This document shows positions 17,490 through 26,523 of a stretch of 64,000 nt of DNA, in pieces. Position numbers and translations under genes: made by a program. Every line of letters begins with the position of its first letter. Position 1 is the stretch's first letter. A model generated the notes under the pieces. That model saw only the letters and a list, made by a program, of their open reading frames with translations, was not told the origin of the DNA and made no database searches. Source of the stretch: Capsulimonadaceae bacterium (GTDB taxonomy: Bacteria > Armatimonadota > Armatimonadia > Armatimonadales > Capsulimonadaceae); the NCBI GenBank assembly GCA_031292625.1, contig JARLGU010000065.1, positions 1-64,000 of the forward strand. The letters are read 5' to 3'.

Positions 17490-17578
17490 TCGAACTGCCA
17501 GGCCATTTCTGCCTGCCCGCACTTCGGAGCGTGGCTCACGCGCTTGGAACAACTTGGCAATCAACAATCGCAGCGCGC

Positions 17579-18703
17579 CTAGTTTTCGATTCCGGGGTAG
17601 CGGTTCAGCAGCATTTGCTCGAACTCATTGCCGGAATGCTCGTTGATCCGGAGGAGGATGCGAGTGCCGTGCTCGCCGGTGCATACGGCCAGCATGTCGG
17701 CCATTTCCCACATCATTTTGAAGCCCATCCCCAGAGAGACGCGCGTGGAGAAACCCTTTTCCAACGTGGCGCGCGCAAGGTCGCCATGGGCAATGCCCGA
17801 GCCGTTATCCTGAACCAGCACATATACGTCTTCGCCGTCGATGTAGAGCTCGACTTTGCCGCCAGCGCCGTGCTTAAGCGCGTTGGTTGTCGCTTCAGTC
17901 GTACACGCCTCGAAGTCGTAAAGACGACGTTCGAGAAGGTGTCTGGAGCATACGGCTTGCTTGAGCGCCGCGCGCGTTTCCGTAACGTCTCTTGGCGATA
18001 TGAGATTGCGCACCAGCAAAGGGGTTCCGTGGATCATCGATGCAAATTCGCGGTCATCGCAGACAATCAAGCGCGACCCAGTCACCGCCGCCAGCACCTC
18101 ACGGCTCGTAGAGATCCGCTTCTCTTCGCTTTCAATCAGCTTCTGATCCGCGATCCGCAAGTCTTCGTGCATTCGCTTTAGGGCATCGAGCGATAAGCGA
18201 AGGTGTCCGACGACGCCGAGGACGATCACGGCGCCAACGGTAAGTCCGCCGAAGTCGATCGTGTCGATTATATCAAGCCGCCACCCATGCGCGCTTGTGA
18301 CGCTCATAAGGATACGCGCCGCCAACAGCGTGATGATTGTCACGGCGGTAGCTCCGCGCGTGCCAAACACCGCCGCGCCAAAGGCGACGGGCACGAGCAA
18401 GTAAGTCAGCGCCAGCCGGGGTTCTTGAAATACGTGATGGACGATATCGATGGCGCCGCAGACGCCAATAAGCAGGGCGGCGGTTGCGAGGACGGCAACC
18501 GTGCGCGGCAGTGCGCTGGCCGAAAGAACCCGGGTCATGATGAGGGACGGTATATCCATTGCCGGGTAGCGTGCTGCTGGGATTTGGCGGCGCTTTCTTT
18601 GGGCCACGACAGCCATAAATGCGTGAGCACGTAGAGTACGGTTCACGAACCAGGAAACCCGATTGTTAGCGACGTCTAGTGGTGCATGCCGCTGGGCGGG
18701 CAT
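17579..18703 (-). CDS. Membrane protein with anti-sigma/RsbW-type histidine kinase ATPase domain
   Basis: The 374-residue product has four hydrophobic helices in residues of about 60-165 (including LALTYLLVPVAFGAAVFGTR, similar to the KdpD-like DUF4118 region), a coiled linker, and a C-terminal HATPase domain with N-box EATTNALKHG and G-boxes VQDNGSGIA and SLGMGFKMM. There is no dimerisation histidine of a classical sensor kinase, so it fits the GHKL anti-sigma or switch kinase type. GAGGG before the ATG at 18703 sets the start over an upstream TTG. It would bind a partner protein or sigma regulator; the signal is unknown. Confidence 0.75.
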   Translation of the reverse strand: MPAQRHAPLDVANNRVSWFVNRTLRAHAFMAVVAQRKRRQIPAARYPAMDIPSLIMTRVLSASALPRTVAVLATAALLIGVCGAIDIVHHVFQEPRLALTYLLVPVAFGAAVFGTRGATAVTIITLLAARILMSVTSAHGWRLDIIDTIDFGGLTVGAVIVLGVVGHLRLSLDALKRMHEDLRIADQKLIESEEKRISTSREVLAAVTGSRLIVCDDREFASMIHGTPLLVRNLISPRDVTETRAALKQAVCSRHLLERRLYDFEACTTEATTNALKHGAGGKVELYIDGEDVYVLVQDNGSGIAHGDLARATLEKGFSTRVSLGMGFKMMWEMADMLAVCTGEHGTRILLRINEHSGNEFEQMLLNRYPGIEN

Positions 18704-18933
18704 CTGAACCCTCTTTCCATCAAACAAATCAGCTATGGCGAAGGGATATTGGAATGGTTATATCCCAAACGCGAATCCTCTAAACACTGTTCTTCCACAG
18801 CAAATTGCAGTGTTAACATCAAATATTATCAAGCGAACACAAGTAGAAACGAATGAGCTTCCGTCCGGACTCTCTTTCCGATGCGCATTGACCGTACGCA
18901 GATAGCCAACTGCCGTCGCGCCCCCGCAATAGC

Positions 18934-18962
18934 TTGACACGTCAGTCGACAGCGAGTATGAT
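18934..18962 (+). promoter_or_regulatory. Sigma-70 promoter of the zinc-ribbon membrane protein gene
   Basis: TTGACA (18934-18939), a 17-base spacer and TATGAT (18957-18962) match the consensus very well. Transcription would start near 18969, giving a 38-base leader with GGAGAG before ATG 19007. The rest of the 303-base gap 18704-19006 separates divergent genes and has an AT-rich stretch around 18760-18840 but no gene I can support. Confidence 0.75.
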
Positions 18963-19006
18963 TACGATTGCGCGTTGGACGGAAATCTGCGTTCCGGAGA
19001 GACAAA

Positions 19007-19879
19007 ATGCATTGTCCATTTTGCCATAGTGAAATCCCGCTTGGTTCCAGAACCTGTCCGAATTGCAACAAGGCGATCCCCGCCGAGCCCGCGACGACAG
19101 CGGCGCCCGCAAACGAGCCCGCCGATCCCCAAACCACACAGCTTTACGTCGTCGCGGATCGATCCAAGCGCGTGGTCGTTTGGGTTGCGATCGCTTCCGT
19201 AATCGTCCTCCTCGTAATCGTCGCGTATAGCCTCAATCAATCGCGCGTCGCCGATCTCGCGGAGCGCGCGCCAATCGATCCGGCGGCGATTAGAACCCAT
19301 CCAAACGCCGATAACGCCCCCGCGTCAAGCGACTCAGCCGCGCAAACCTCGAGCGCCACGGCAATCTCCGGCTATATCGATTTTCTGAACGGCATCGAAA
19401 AGAGGCGCACCACGTTGCGACAATCGTTCGATGACGCCGTTCGCACCGCCGAACATACCCCCGCCGCGCCCGCGACAACGCAAGGAACCGCTCTGTCGAC
19501 CAGCGCCGCCGCGACGCCGGTGGACTTCGCGGGATACCAACAGGATTGGCAGAACGTGGTTCGCGACTTTAACTCACAGCAGATCCCGCCGGGCTGCGAA
19601 GTGTTGAGCAACAACTATTACCGCGTTCTCCAGGATTATGTCGGCCTTCTCAGCGATATCGGTCGACAGTCGTCATCTCCGGACAATGTCAGTAAGCTTC
19701 AAACGGACGGCCAAACGAAAATACAGACGGACGCCCTCACGGCGGACCAGGCGCTTCAGCAAGCGTGCTCGGCCGCACATATCGCCAAGCCGTTCACCAT
19801 TGCCTCCGAGCTGACCGCCGTGCGAACCGCGGACACGGGCGCCGCCTCCGCAACCGTCACCCAGCAAGCTCCTCAGTGA
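19007..19879 (+). CDS. Zinc-ribbon, single-pass membrane protein of unknown function
   Basis: The 290-residue product begins with a zinc ribbon (MHCPFCHSEIPLGSRTCPNC, two CxxC pairs), followed by an Ala/Pro-rich linker and one transmembrane helix near residues 60-82 (VVVWVAIASVIVLLVIVAYSL). The long extracytoplasmic part is Ser/Thr/Ala-rich with a helical core (GYIDFLNGIEKRRTTLRQSF, YYRVLQDYVGLLSDIGRQ). GGAGAG and a strong promoter fix the start. It resembles many uncharacterised zinc-ribbon membrane proteins; no enzymatic motif is seen. Confidence 0.72.
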   Translation: MHCPFCHSEIPLGSRTCPNCNKAIPAEPATTAAPANEPADPQTTQLYVVADRSKRVVVWVAIASVIVLLVIVAYSLNQSRVADLAERAPIDPAAIRTHPNADNAPASSDSAAQTSSATAISGYIDFLNGIEKRRTTLRQSFDDAVRTAEHTPAAPATTQGTALSTSAAATPVDFAGYQQDWQNVVRDFNSQQIPPGCEVLSNNYYRVLQDYVGLLSDIGRQSSSPDNVSKLQTDGQTKIQTDALTADQALQQACSAAHIAKPFTIASELTAVRTADTGAASATVTQQAPQ

Positions 19880-19975
19880 TCGCTTATCCAACGGATTGTC
19901 CGCCAGGCCGCGACAAGAACCAATAGTCGAAAGAGCGCAAAGCCTAGCCTTGCGCCCTTTTAGATGTTCAGCTGT

Positions 19976-20710
19976 CTATTTCGTGTTCTTAAGCGACGAA
20001 ACAAAATCCGCGAGATGCTGCAAGGAGCGGCTTCGCATATGCTCCGAAGGCATCGTCTCCGGATTGAGCGGATTGTACTCGCGAGGCTGAAATGCTCCCG
20101 GCCCGCCGCCGCCGTGCATTCCCTCGGGGCCGCCCATCATCTGGCCGCGACCTGCCCCGCCCGCAGGCGGAGCGCCAGGTCCGCCGGGACGCCCCCAAGC
20201 GTGGCCTCCCTCGCCAGGGCCCCCTGGACCGCCTGGCCCTCCAGGACCGCCCGGCTGCGCCCAGCCATGCCCTCCCCAGCCCGGACCGCCGCGCATCGGT
20301 TCGGTCGCCAATGCCGTTTTTTGCGCCGCGGTGAGGGGCGCAAGCAGGGCGGCGGCGACTGATTTTGCCTGAATGTCGGTCATCACCGGTTTGTTACGCC
20401 ACTTCGACAGCGTTGCAAGAACGGCTTTCGCCTGTTTCTTGTTGAGACGCGTTTTCGGGTTCTCCTGAAGCGACTCAAGGCCTCGTAGATTGCGCCTAAC
20501 TTCGTTCACGTGCTTGTGCGAGTCCATCCACTTGCGCATCTCGGGAGAGGGCCCAAACGCCCGGTCAGCTCCGCCTGGTCCCCCATGGGCAGCTTCCGCC
20601 GCCGCTTTTTGCTGAGCTGTCGGCGATTGCGCAACCGCTGCCCCGAGGACGGCGGCGCCCACGACGACCGCGATTATGGTTTGCGACTGAACAGACATGC
20701 GTTGAGCCAT
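19976..20710 (-). CDS. Secreted Gly/Pro-rich low-complexity protein
   Basis: The 244-residue product has a signal peptide (TIIAVVVGAAVLGAAVAQS), then a helical charged region of about residues 60-135 with periodic spacing (MRKWMDSHKHVNEVRRNLRG, TRLNKKQAKAVLATL). A long Gly/Pro/His-rich tract follows, containing GGPGGPGGPGGPG, and a short helical tail (MRSRSLQHLADFVSSL). AGGAG at good spacing favours ATG 20710 over 20716. The helical part recalls small periplasmic Spy/CpxP-like or Zra-like sensors, a weak resemblance. Function is unknown. Confidence 0.7.
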   Translation of the reverse strand: MAQRMSVQSQTIIAVVVGAAVLGAAVAQSPTAQQKAAAEAAHGGPGGADRAFGPSPEMRKWMDSHKHVNEVRRNLRGLESLQENPKTRLNKKQAKAVLATLSKWRNKPVMTDIQAKSVAAALLAPLTAAQKTALATEPMRGGPGWGGHGWAQPGGPGGPGGPGGPGEGGHAWGRPGGPGAPPAGGAGRGQMMGGPEGMHGGGGPGAFQPREYNPLNPETMPSEHMRSRSLQHLADFVSSLKNTK

Positions 20711-20780
20711 CAACATATCTCCTATAATATGAGCTTACCGAGCGGTCATGAATTAGTTGTGAAGCTCAATAAAACTCTTG

Positions 20781-22136
20781 CTATCCTGAATCATTGTCCG
20801 AAAGCGGCCAGAACGGCCGCGGAGACGGGGCTGGCCTCTGAAAATTGCGCAGTGCGCCTAGAAAATCCTCGCGCGTCAAGTGGCGCTCCGCTGATCCCGC
20901 GCCCGTTGAAAGGCGAACCAGCGCCTGCAGGCCGGCATCGTTTACGACCGCCTTAATGTTGGCCCCCGAGAAACCCGCCGTCAACCCAGCCAGTTCGTCG
21001 AAATCCACGTCGTCCGCCAGCTTCGCCCCGCGCGTCGTCAATCCGAACAGCGAGCGCCGGCCGATATAATCCGGCAGCGGGATCTCGATCTCTCGCGAAA
21101 GCCGTCCGCCGCGCAGAAGCGCCGGATCGAGCATATCCCGGCGGTTTGTCGCGCCAACGACAAATACGCGCCGGTTCCGCGTCAGACCATCCATCTCATG
21201 TAGAAACTGGTTGACGACTTTGTCCGAATACTGGTTGATCCCTCCGGTTCGAGCGGGAAGCAGGGCGTCGATTTCATCCAGAAACACGATCGACGGCGCG
21301 TTCGCGCGGGCCTGCGCAAACAAGCGCGCGACCTGCTTCTCGGATTCGCCCAGCCACATCGAGTTGATCTCGGCCGGGGTTGCCGCGTAAAAGTGACATC
21401 GCGCCTCGCTGGCGAGCACGCGAGCGATCGTCGTTTTGCCGGTTCCTGGCGGTCCATGCAGCAGCAGGCCTGTCGGCGGATCGATCCCAAGATCCCTGGC
21501 AAGCGAAGGGTTTTCAAGCAAGAGCTGCATTTGGCGCAGCTCGCGCTTCGTGTGCGTGGGGAGCACGACTTCGTCCCAGTTTAAGGTAAGCTGGACGCTC
21601 GACACTTGGGCGTTCGCCTCAACGTCCAGCGCCTGCGCACGCGCGGAGATCTGCACATCATCCGGCGCCAGTTCCGCGGCTCGCCACGCCTCATCCGCCG
21701 CGGCGTCGGTTTGTCCCAGGTGACGCAAAGAGTTGGCGAGCGCATAATGGGCTCCGGCAAGGCCATCGTCGAGCTTGATTGCGTTTCTCAGCTGCTCGAC
21801 CGACTTACGAAAATCTTCGCGATAGCGAACGATCCACTGCGTCTGCCCGAGCGCCCTCGATACGCTTACCGCCGCAAATCCCAAGAAGGCCCCCGCCGCA
21901 TCCGCGAGCGTTTCCGTAATCCCCGCTGCGCTGGACGTCACCGCATTGCGCCGGAGCACGCCCGGAATCGATGCCTCGGCACGTCGCTGGTACGCCAGTC
22001 CGAGCTCGTATCGCACCTCGGGAACATCCGGAAAACGTGTCGCCGCATCCTCGAACGCCCCGATGGCGGCGGACCAATCCGCACGCGCCACATACGCGAG
22101 CCCCTCCTGAAAAGCTGTATCGTCGAGATGGCTCAT
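20781..22136 (-). CDS. TPR-containing AAA+ ATPase of the classic (Cdc48/FtsH-like) clade
   Basis: The 451-residue protein has N-terminal TPR-like helices (10-55 and 115-160) and an AAA+ module: Walker A GPPGTGKTT (228-236), pore-like MWLGESEK, Walker B SIVFLDEID with D287-E288, and second region of homology ATNRRDMLDPALLRGGRLSREI with arginine fingers. It likely unfolds or remodels partner proteins selected by the TPR part. No protease domain is fused. It lies 112 bases after the kinase gene on the same strand, so it may be a phospho-regulated output of that module. The start at MSHLDD is chosen by domain fit; an upstream in-frame start at 22178 cannot be excluded. Confidence 0.85.
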   Translation of the reverse strand: MSHLDDTAFQEGLAYVARADWSAAIGAFEDAATRFPDVPEVRYELGLAYQRRAEASIPGVLRRNAVTSSAAGITETLADAAGAFLGFAAVSVSRALGQTQWIVRYREDFRKSVEQLRNAIKLDDGLAGAHYALANSLRHLGQTDAAADEAWRAAELAPDDVQISARAQALDVEANAQVSSVQLTLNWDEVVLPTHTKRELRQMQLLLENPSLARDLGIDPPTGLLLHGPPGTGKTTIARVLASEARCHFYAATPAEINSMWLGESEKQVARLFAQARANAPSIVFLDEIDALLPARTGGINQYSDKVVNQFLHEMDGLTRNRRVFVVGATNRRDMLDPALLRGGRLSREIEIPLPDYIGRRSLFGLTTRGAKLADDVDFDELAGLTAGFSGANIKAVVNDAGLQALVRLSTGAGSAERHLTREDFLGALRNFQRPAPSPRPFWPLSDNDSG

Positions 22137-22248
22137 AGGTCTTGGGCCTGCGCTATATTCCGCCCCATCCCATGCCATGAAAGGAAAGAGCCACGAAACG
22201 GAAGGGAGAATTTTGGCGATATCACCACAACTCCCACACCTTATTGTA

Positions 22249-24063
22249 TCACAGACCGGCCGATGTCAGACGTTGCCGCGCTTGTTGGGCAACCGGGTCC
22301 GTCGGCGCGAGAACGATTACGCGATTGTAGTCGCTCCGCGCGCCCGCAAGATCGTGACCATCCAACGCCGCGTCGCCTTGCGAAAGGTAAAGGTTTGCGG
22401 CGAGGCGGCGCGCATCCGCCCCCGTCTTGCCGGCCGGATCGCCCGCGATTGCCTTTTCATACTCTCGAAGCGCCTCGGCGGGGTCCGTGCAGATCTGCGC
22501 GATCTTGAAGTGGACGCTTGCGTTGTGCTCGGCGGATGCCAGGGCCTTCTTGTAGTACGTCATCGCGGCTCCAGGATCGCTTGTTGAAGCCTGATCGCCG
22601 AGCGCGATATACGCAAGCGCGAGGTTGCTTCGCGCGTTGCGGATCATTGTATCGTCTGGCGGACAGATCGCAATGGCCTTGGAATAGTCGGCTGCGGCCG
22701 ACTGAGGATCGCCTCCGTCCATTGCGGATGAGCCTGCATTGTAATATGTAATAGCCTTCGCCCGGTCGTTCGCAATCTTCGTGTTGTGAACGGTTGTCGC
22801 GATCGTGAAGACGACCATGGCGACCAGAGCAACGATTGCGCCGACGCTCAAAACGAGCGTGACTACCGGATTGTCGGCCTGCTGGACGGGCGCGTAATAG
22901 GTCGACGGCTGCGGATGGAATTTGTCGGGAGGAGCTACCGGCGCGGTTGCCTCCGTGATCTCGCTCACTGGCGGCTTAACCGGCGGAGCGACCGCTTTTT
23001 GGGGCGGCGTATCCTCAGCGACAGTGGAATCAGGCGCCGCCGCGCTTGGCGGGGGAACTGCCGGGGCCACCAGAGTTGCGTCGGGCGGCGCAGTTTCCGC
23101 AGCCGCGGCTTCGGCAGCCGCGGCAGCCGCTTCCTTGGCGGCGGTTTGAGTCGTTTTCACCGGGGCGGCATTCTCTTCCGCGGGATAACCAGCGGCGGCG
23201 AGATAGGGATATTGCGAGCCCTGGAAAGACATCTCCATACGGATATCCGCCGCCATCGCCTGCGCGTTCGGGTACCGCTGTTCGGGATCCTTGGCAAGGG
23301 CGCGTCTGAGGATGCCCGTGATCCCCGCCGGAGTTCCCTGCGGGAACGACACGGGAGAATTGACGATGGCGTAGGTAATCGTCTGAATGTTGTCTCCCGC
23401 GAAGGGCTTCTTCCCGGTAATGATCTCGTAAAGCATTACGCCCAGGGAAAAGAGGTCGGTCCGATGGTCGACATTGCGCGCCATGAGCTGTTCGGGCGAC
23501 ATGTAGGACGGGGTGCCGAAGACCTGCCCGGCGGTCGTTAGCGATGGCTCCTCCATGACGCGCGCGATGCCAAAATCGGTAAGTTTCGCGGTATGTCCGG
23601 GCGGCACGAGGTGGACGTTATCGGGTTTGACATCACGATGGACAACGCCCTGAGAGTGAGCGTACCCCAGCGCGTCGCAGAGGTCGAGCCCGATTTGCAA
23701 CGCGAGCTTGATTGGGAGCGGACCGTTGACGTTGATATAGTCGCGGAGGGATTGACCATCGAGGAACTCCATCGCGATGAAGTGCCGGTCCTTCTCCTGT
23801 CCGATCTCATAGATCGTGACGATATGGCGATGGTTGAGCGTGCCGGCAGCCTTCGCTTCCCGGTAAAACCGCTCCAGGCGCTCCCGTCGCTGCTGGCCGG
23901 GCAGGTTTGGGGGCAGGTTCAGCTCTTTGAGCGCAACACGCCGATTCATCGTGGGATCGATCGCCTCGTATACGATGTCGTTCGATCGCGCAATCTCGCG
24001 TACGATTCGGTAGCGGCCGAGCTGAGACGGTGTCGGATTATTGGAACTACTGGCCGTCGCCAC
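22249..24063 (-). CDS. Membrane Ser/Thr protein kinase with extracytoplasmic TPR region
   Basis: The 604-residue product has a PknB-type kinase domain (18-285): K46 in RVALKEL, catalytic HRDVKPDN with D144, DFG at 163-165, and SYMSPEQL. The glycine-rich loop is degenerate: IARSNDIVYEA replaces GxGxxG. An Ala/Pro-rich linker leads to one transmembrane helix near residue 410 (VTLVLSVGAIVALVAMVVFTI), then TPR-like repeats (ITYYNAGSSAMDGGDPQSAA, NASVHFKIAQICTDP). The start is GTG with AGGAGG 13 bases upstream. It phosphorylates proteins on Ser/Thr and is probably reversed by the PP2C phosphatase encoded 48 bases upstream. Confidence 0.92.
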   Translation of the reverse strand: MATASSSNNPTPSQLGRYRIVREIARSNDIVYEAIDPTMNRRVALKELNLPPNLPGQQRRERLERFYREAKAAGTLNHRHIVTIYEIGQEKDRHFIAMEFLDGQSLRDYINVNGPLPIKLALQIGLDLCDALGYAHSQGVVHRDVKPDNVHLVPPGHTAKLTDFGIARVMEEPSLTTAGQVFGTPSYMSPEQLMARNVDHRTDLFSLGVMLYEIITGKKPFAGDNIQTITYAIVNSPVSFPQGTPAGITGILRRALAKDPEQRYPNAQAMAADIRMEMSFQGSQYPYLAAAGYPAEENAAPVKTTQTAAKEAAAAAAEAAAAETAPPDATLVAPAVPPPSAAAPDSTVAEDTPPQKAVAPPVKPPVSEITEATAPVAPPDKFHPQPSTYYAPVQQADNPVVTLVLSVGAIVALVAMVVFTIATTVHNTKIANDRAKAITYYNAGSSAMDGGDPQSAAADYSKAIAICPPDDTMIRNARSNLALAYIALGDQASTSDPGAAMTYYKKALASAEHNASVHFKIAQICTDPAEALREYEKAIAGDPAGKTGADARRLAANLYLSQGDAALDGHDLAGARSDYNRVIVLAPTDPVAQQARQRLTSAGL

Positions 24064-24111
24064 GACTTGGGAGTGACCTCCTGCGATAAGTGTTCGCCGA
24101 TAAGCGGGAGC

Positions 24112-25254
24112 CTACGCGGTCCCGGATGGGTCGATGTCCGATTCGGCGTCCGGAGGCGCCGAATGAACGGCAAAAAGTGTATGGTCGGCTTCTTCCAGAA
24201 TAACGGGACGAGTGTCCGCGGACGCTGTTGCCGGAACGTCGACGACATACGGATTGATTGACGCGATTTCGACGATCACAACGGTAATGTTATCGCGCCC
24301 GCCGCGCGAGTTCGCCAGGTCCACGAGACGGTAGGCGGCCATCGACGGCCCCCGTCGGCGCGCCTGCGGCGAACCGACATATTCGGCGATCTCTTCTTCG
24401 CTGACGTGCCCGGTCAATCCATCGGAGCACATCACGAGAACGTCGCCAACGTGAACGATCTCCTCGTAGAAGTCGGCCTCAACGATCGGGCCGGTGCCGA
24501 TGGAGCGGAGAATAATATTGCGCAGCGGCGAGTTGGCGGCATCTTCCGCCGTAATCGTCCCCGCCCGCACCTGCTCGGCGACAAGCGAGTGATCGTGCGT
24601 AATCTGGCGAGCATGTTCGCCGCTGACAAGGTAAGCACGGCTGTCGCCAACGTGCGCGAGCGTTAGGCGGTCTTCGCGCAGGACGGCAACGGTAAGCGTC
24701 GTGCCCATGCCCTGCCGTTCGGGGATAAGTTGCGCCGTGTCGAACACGAGTTTGTTGGCTTCGTTGATTGCCTGTCGCAAACTATCGATAATGTGGGGAG
24801 ACGGATCGCGGAAGTAGCGCTGAATAACCGTCTTGAGGGCCAATTCCGAAGCGATCTGCCCCGCCGAATGGCCTCCCATGCCGTCGGCAACGCCGTAAAA
24901 ACGTCCCTTAACGGCGAGAAATCCGGGATCGGCGGGCTCCAGCAGGTCAAACTTATCCTCGTTGTTTTCGCGAACGACGCCAAGGTCCGTCTTGAAGCCG
25001 ACGCGCACGAGGCAATGAACCTGCGGGACGCCCTGGGCCTCGTCCATCCAAGATTGCGCGAGGTCGTCCGCATGAAGCCGGTCAGTAATGTCGCCTTTGT
25101 GCCCCTGCTGGTCACTACTCTCGTAGATGCCGGCAGCGATTCCCGAATCGCTGGGTTCATTCGATGCCGCCGGTTCTATATCATCGCCGTCGGCGCCGAG
25201 ACCCAACTGAGCGTTCCCGTCTTCCATAATGCCTTCTTCCGAACAGGCCGCCAT
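24112..25254 (-). CDS. PP2C-type Ser/Thr protein phosphatase
   Basis: The 380-residue protein contains the complete PP2C (PPM) motif series: TDLGVVRENNEDKF, YGVADGMGGHSAG, GMGTTLTVAVL, LAHVGDSRAYLV, ITHDHSLVAEQ, LVMCSDGLTGHV and RGGRDNITVVIVEI, supplying the metal-binding aspartates. A charged N-terminal extension of about 85 residues precedes the domain. No membrane segment is seen. It dephosphorylates Ser/Thr sites and is likely the partner of the adjacent kinase. The start may be 25254 or the MEDGN codon at 25227, which follows GAAGAAGG. Confidence 0.92.
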   Translation of the reverse strand: MAACSEEGIMEDGNAQLGLGADGDDIEPAASNEPSDSGIAAGIYESSDQQGHKGDITDRLHADDLAQSWMDEAQGVPQVHCLVRVGFKTDLGVVRENNEDKFDLLEPADPGFLAVKGRFYGVADGMGGHSAGQIASELALKTVIQRYFRDPSPHIIDSLRQAINEANKLVFDTAQLIPERQGMGTTLTVAVLREDRLTLAHVGDSRAYLVSGEHARQITHDHSLVAEQVRAGTITAEDAANSPLRNIILRSIGTGPIVEADFYEEIVHVGDVLVMCSDGLTGHVSEEEIAEYVGSPQARRRGPSMAAYRLVDLANSRGGRDNITVVIVEIASINPYVVDVPATASADTRPVILEEADHTLFAVHSAPPDAESDIDPSGTA

Positions 25255-25387
25255 GGCCGCCTGAGCTCACCTGTTTTCGAGCTGTCGCGAAACCCGGTGT
25301 CTTGCTAGACGTTCGTCGCGCGAACCGCAAGTTCCTGCAATCGGCGAGCGGCGTTTTAGAAGGCTGAACCGCGCCGGCGGTGTCCGG

Positions 25388-25546
25388 CTAACGATTGCGA
25401 CGCGGCGCGACTTCGCTAAAGTCGATCGGCTCCTGCGGCGTAAATTTCGACGGCATCTTCATCGTCAAACCGCGTGAGCAACCGACGCCTGCGAAGCAAT
25501 ACGCCGCTGCCAAGCCGAAGGTTTGTATTCTCGTCTGCTTGGGCAT
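25388..25546 (-). CDS. Possible 52-residue lipoprotein-like small protein
   Basis: The frame reads MPKQTRIQTFGLAAAYCFAG, then VGCSRGLTMKMPSKFTPQEP and ends in APRRNR. It has a positively charged start, a short hydrophobic stretch and a cysteine in a lipobox-like setting (AGVGC), although the -3 position is not ideal. Codons favour G or C at third positions like the neighbours. The ribosome site is weak. It lies upstream of the PP2C gene on the same strand. The rest of the 25255-25717 gap has only a hairpin at 25655-25675. Confidence 0.35.
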   Translation of the reverse strand: MPKQTRIQTFGLAAAYCFAGVGCSRGLTMKMPSKFTPQEPIDFSEVAPRRNR

Positions 25547-25654
25547 AGCTAAGTTCTCAGGAAATTACGCGGGGGATTGACCCATACGGACAAGGCGCAT
25601 CGTCCATCGCATATTTCATGGGCCTAATCCGGGTTTAATAGGTTGGTAAAGAAA

Positions 25655-25675
25655 TTGCGCGCGGCCAGCGCGCAA
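25655..25675 (+). promoter_or_regulatory. Perfect hairpin in the leader of the YhcH-like gene
   Basis: TTGCGCGC and GCGCGCAA form an 8-bp stem with loop GGCCA, 42 bases before the YhcH-like start codon. It could be an operator or an RNA hairpin; no T-run follows, so it is unlikely to be a terminator. Confidence 0.3.
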
Positions 25676-25717
25676 GGTCTGTCTGGTTCAGGCCTCGCCT
25701 GATTAAGGAGTACAACG

Positions 25718-26170
25718 ATGATACTCGGAAAAGTAGAACATGCCAACCGCTACGGCGCAATCAGCGATGGCATCGCAAAAGCGTTGCGGATCATCTCCAG
25801 CGAAGACCTTTCGGCGCGAGCGATCGGCCGTTACGAGATCGACGGCGACAATCTCGTAATGCTGGTTCAGGAATACGACACGCGCAAACGCTCCGAAGGC
25901 GTTTGGGAGGCCCATCGTAAATATATCGATCTCCAGCTCGTGTTAACCGGCGAAGAATCGATGGGACGCGCCGATATCGCGGACCTGCACTCGCGCAAAC
26001 CCTATGACGCAGCGCTCGATGTCGAGCTTTTCGATGGCGATGGCGACTATTTCCGGGTCCCGGCCGGCTCGTTTGCGATTTTCTTCCCCAACGATGCCCA
26101 CATGCCCTGCCTTGCGACCGAAGAGTCCGCCAAGGTCCGTAAGGTCGTGTTCAAGATCGCCGCGAAGTAG
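25718..26170 (+). CDS. YhcH/YjgK/YiaL (DUF386) family protein
   Basis: The 150-residue protein matches the DUF386 cupin-like family: MILGKVEHANRYGAISDGIAKAL, the EAHRKYIDLQLVLTGEE metal-site region, and the FFPNDAHMPCLA segment with a conserved histidine. Members include NanQ-like and EbgC-like proteins that act on sialic acids or on free sugars as anomerase-like enzymes. AAGGAG gives a strong start. It is cytoplasmic and stands alone before a bidirectional terminator. The sugar substrate is not evident. Confidence 0.88.
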   Translation: MILGKVEHANRYGAISDGIAKALRIISSEDLSARAIGRYEIDGDNLVMLVQEYDTRKRSEGVWEAHRKYIDLQLVLTGEESMGRADIADLHSRKPYDAALDVELFDGDGDYFRVPAGSFAIFFPNDAHMPCLATEESAKVRKVVFKIAAK

Positions 26171-26188
26171 CGAAGCGCCGCTCGATTC

Positions 26189-26237
26189 AATAACCGCCGC
26201 GCCTCCATCCATGCAGCACGGAGGCGTGACGGTTATT
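26189..26237. terminator. Bidirectional terminator after the YhcH-like gene
   Basis: AATAACCG...CGCCTCC (26189-26206) pairs with GGAGGCG...CGGTTATT (26220-26237), with A-rich start and T-rich end, so it can act on both strands. It follows the YhcH-like stop by 19 bases. The remaining part of the 26171-26523 gap holds only one doubtful small frame. Confidence 0.75.
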
Positions 26238-26388
26238 TGGACTTTGGCGCACGGACGGTCCTTAGTACGATGAGGTTCGCCTGCGCCGAGCACGATGCCT
26301 CCACGGAGCTTGCGCCCCTGATAACGCGCGACATGGTCATCGTCGAAAGAATGGCCATTTTCGTAACATCCGGCATTGAAGTAGCCAT
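26233..26388 (-). CDS. Doubtful 51-residue protein
   Basis: The frame starts MATSMPDVTKMAILSTMTMS and ends RTVRAPKSK, with the stop codon inside the bidirectional terminator. Third codon positions are fairly GC-rich. There is no clear ribosome site, membrane helix or recognisable family. It may be a small secreted or basic peptide, or chance. Confidence 0.2.
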   Translation of the reverse strand: MATSMPDVTKMAILSTMTMSRVIRGASSVEASCSAQANLIVLRTVRAPKSK

Positions 26389-26523
26389 GGCGTCATTACG
26401 GATGAGATAACACTGAGGACATCGCGAGTCAAGCGGCAATAAGTTTAACCATGCAATTCACCGTCGCGAACGGCAGCGTCTCGGCATGCTAGGCTCGGTG
26501 ATCGAGCCGCACCGTGCGCGAAC

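Noticed and set aside
25395-25580. 61-codon plus-strand gene
   Set aside because: No ribosome site, and it overlaps a better minus-strand frame; neither is certain.
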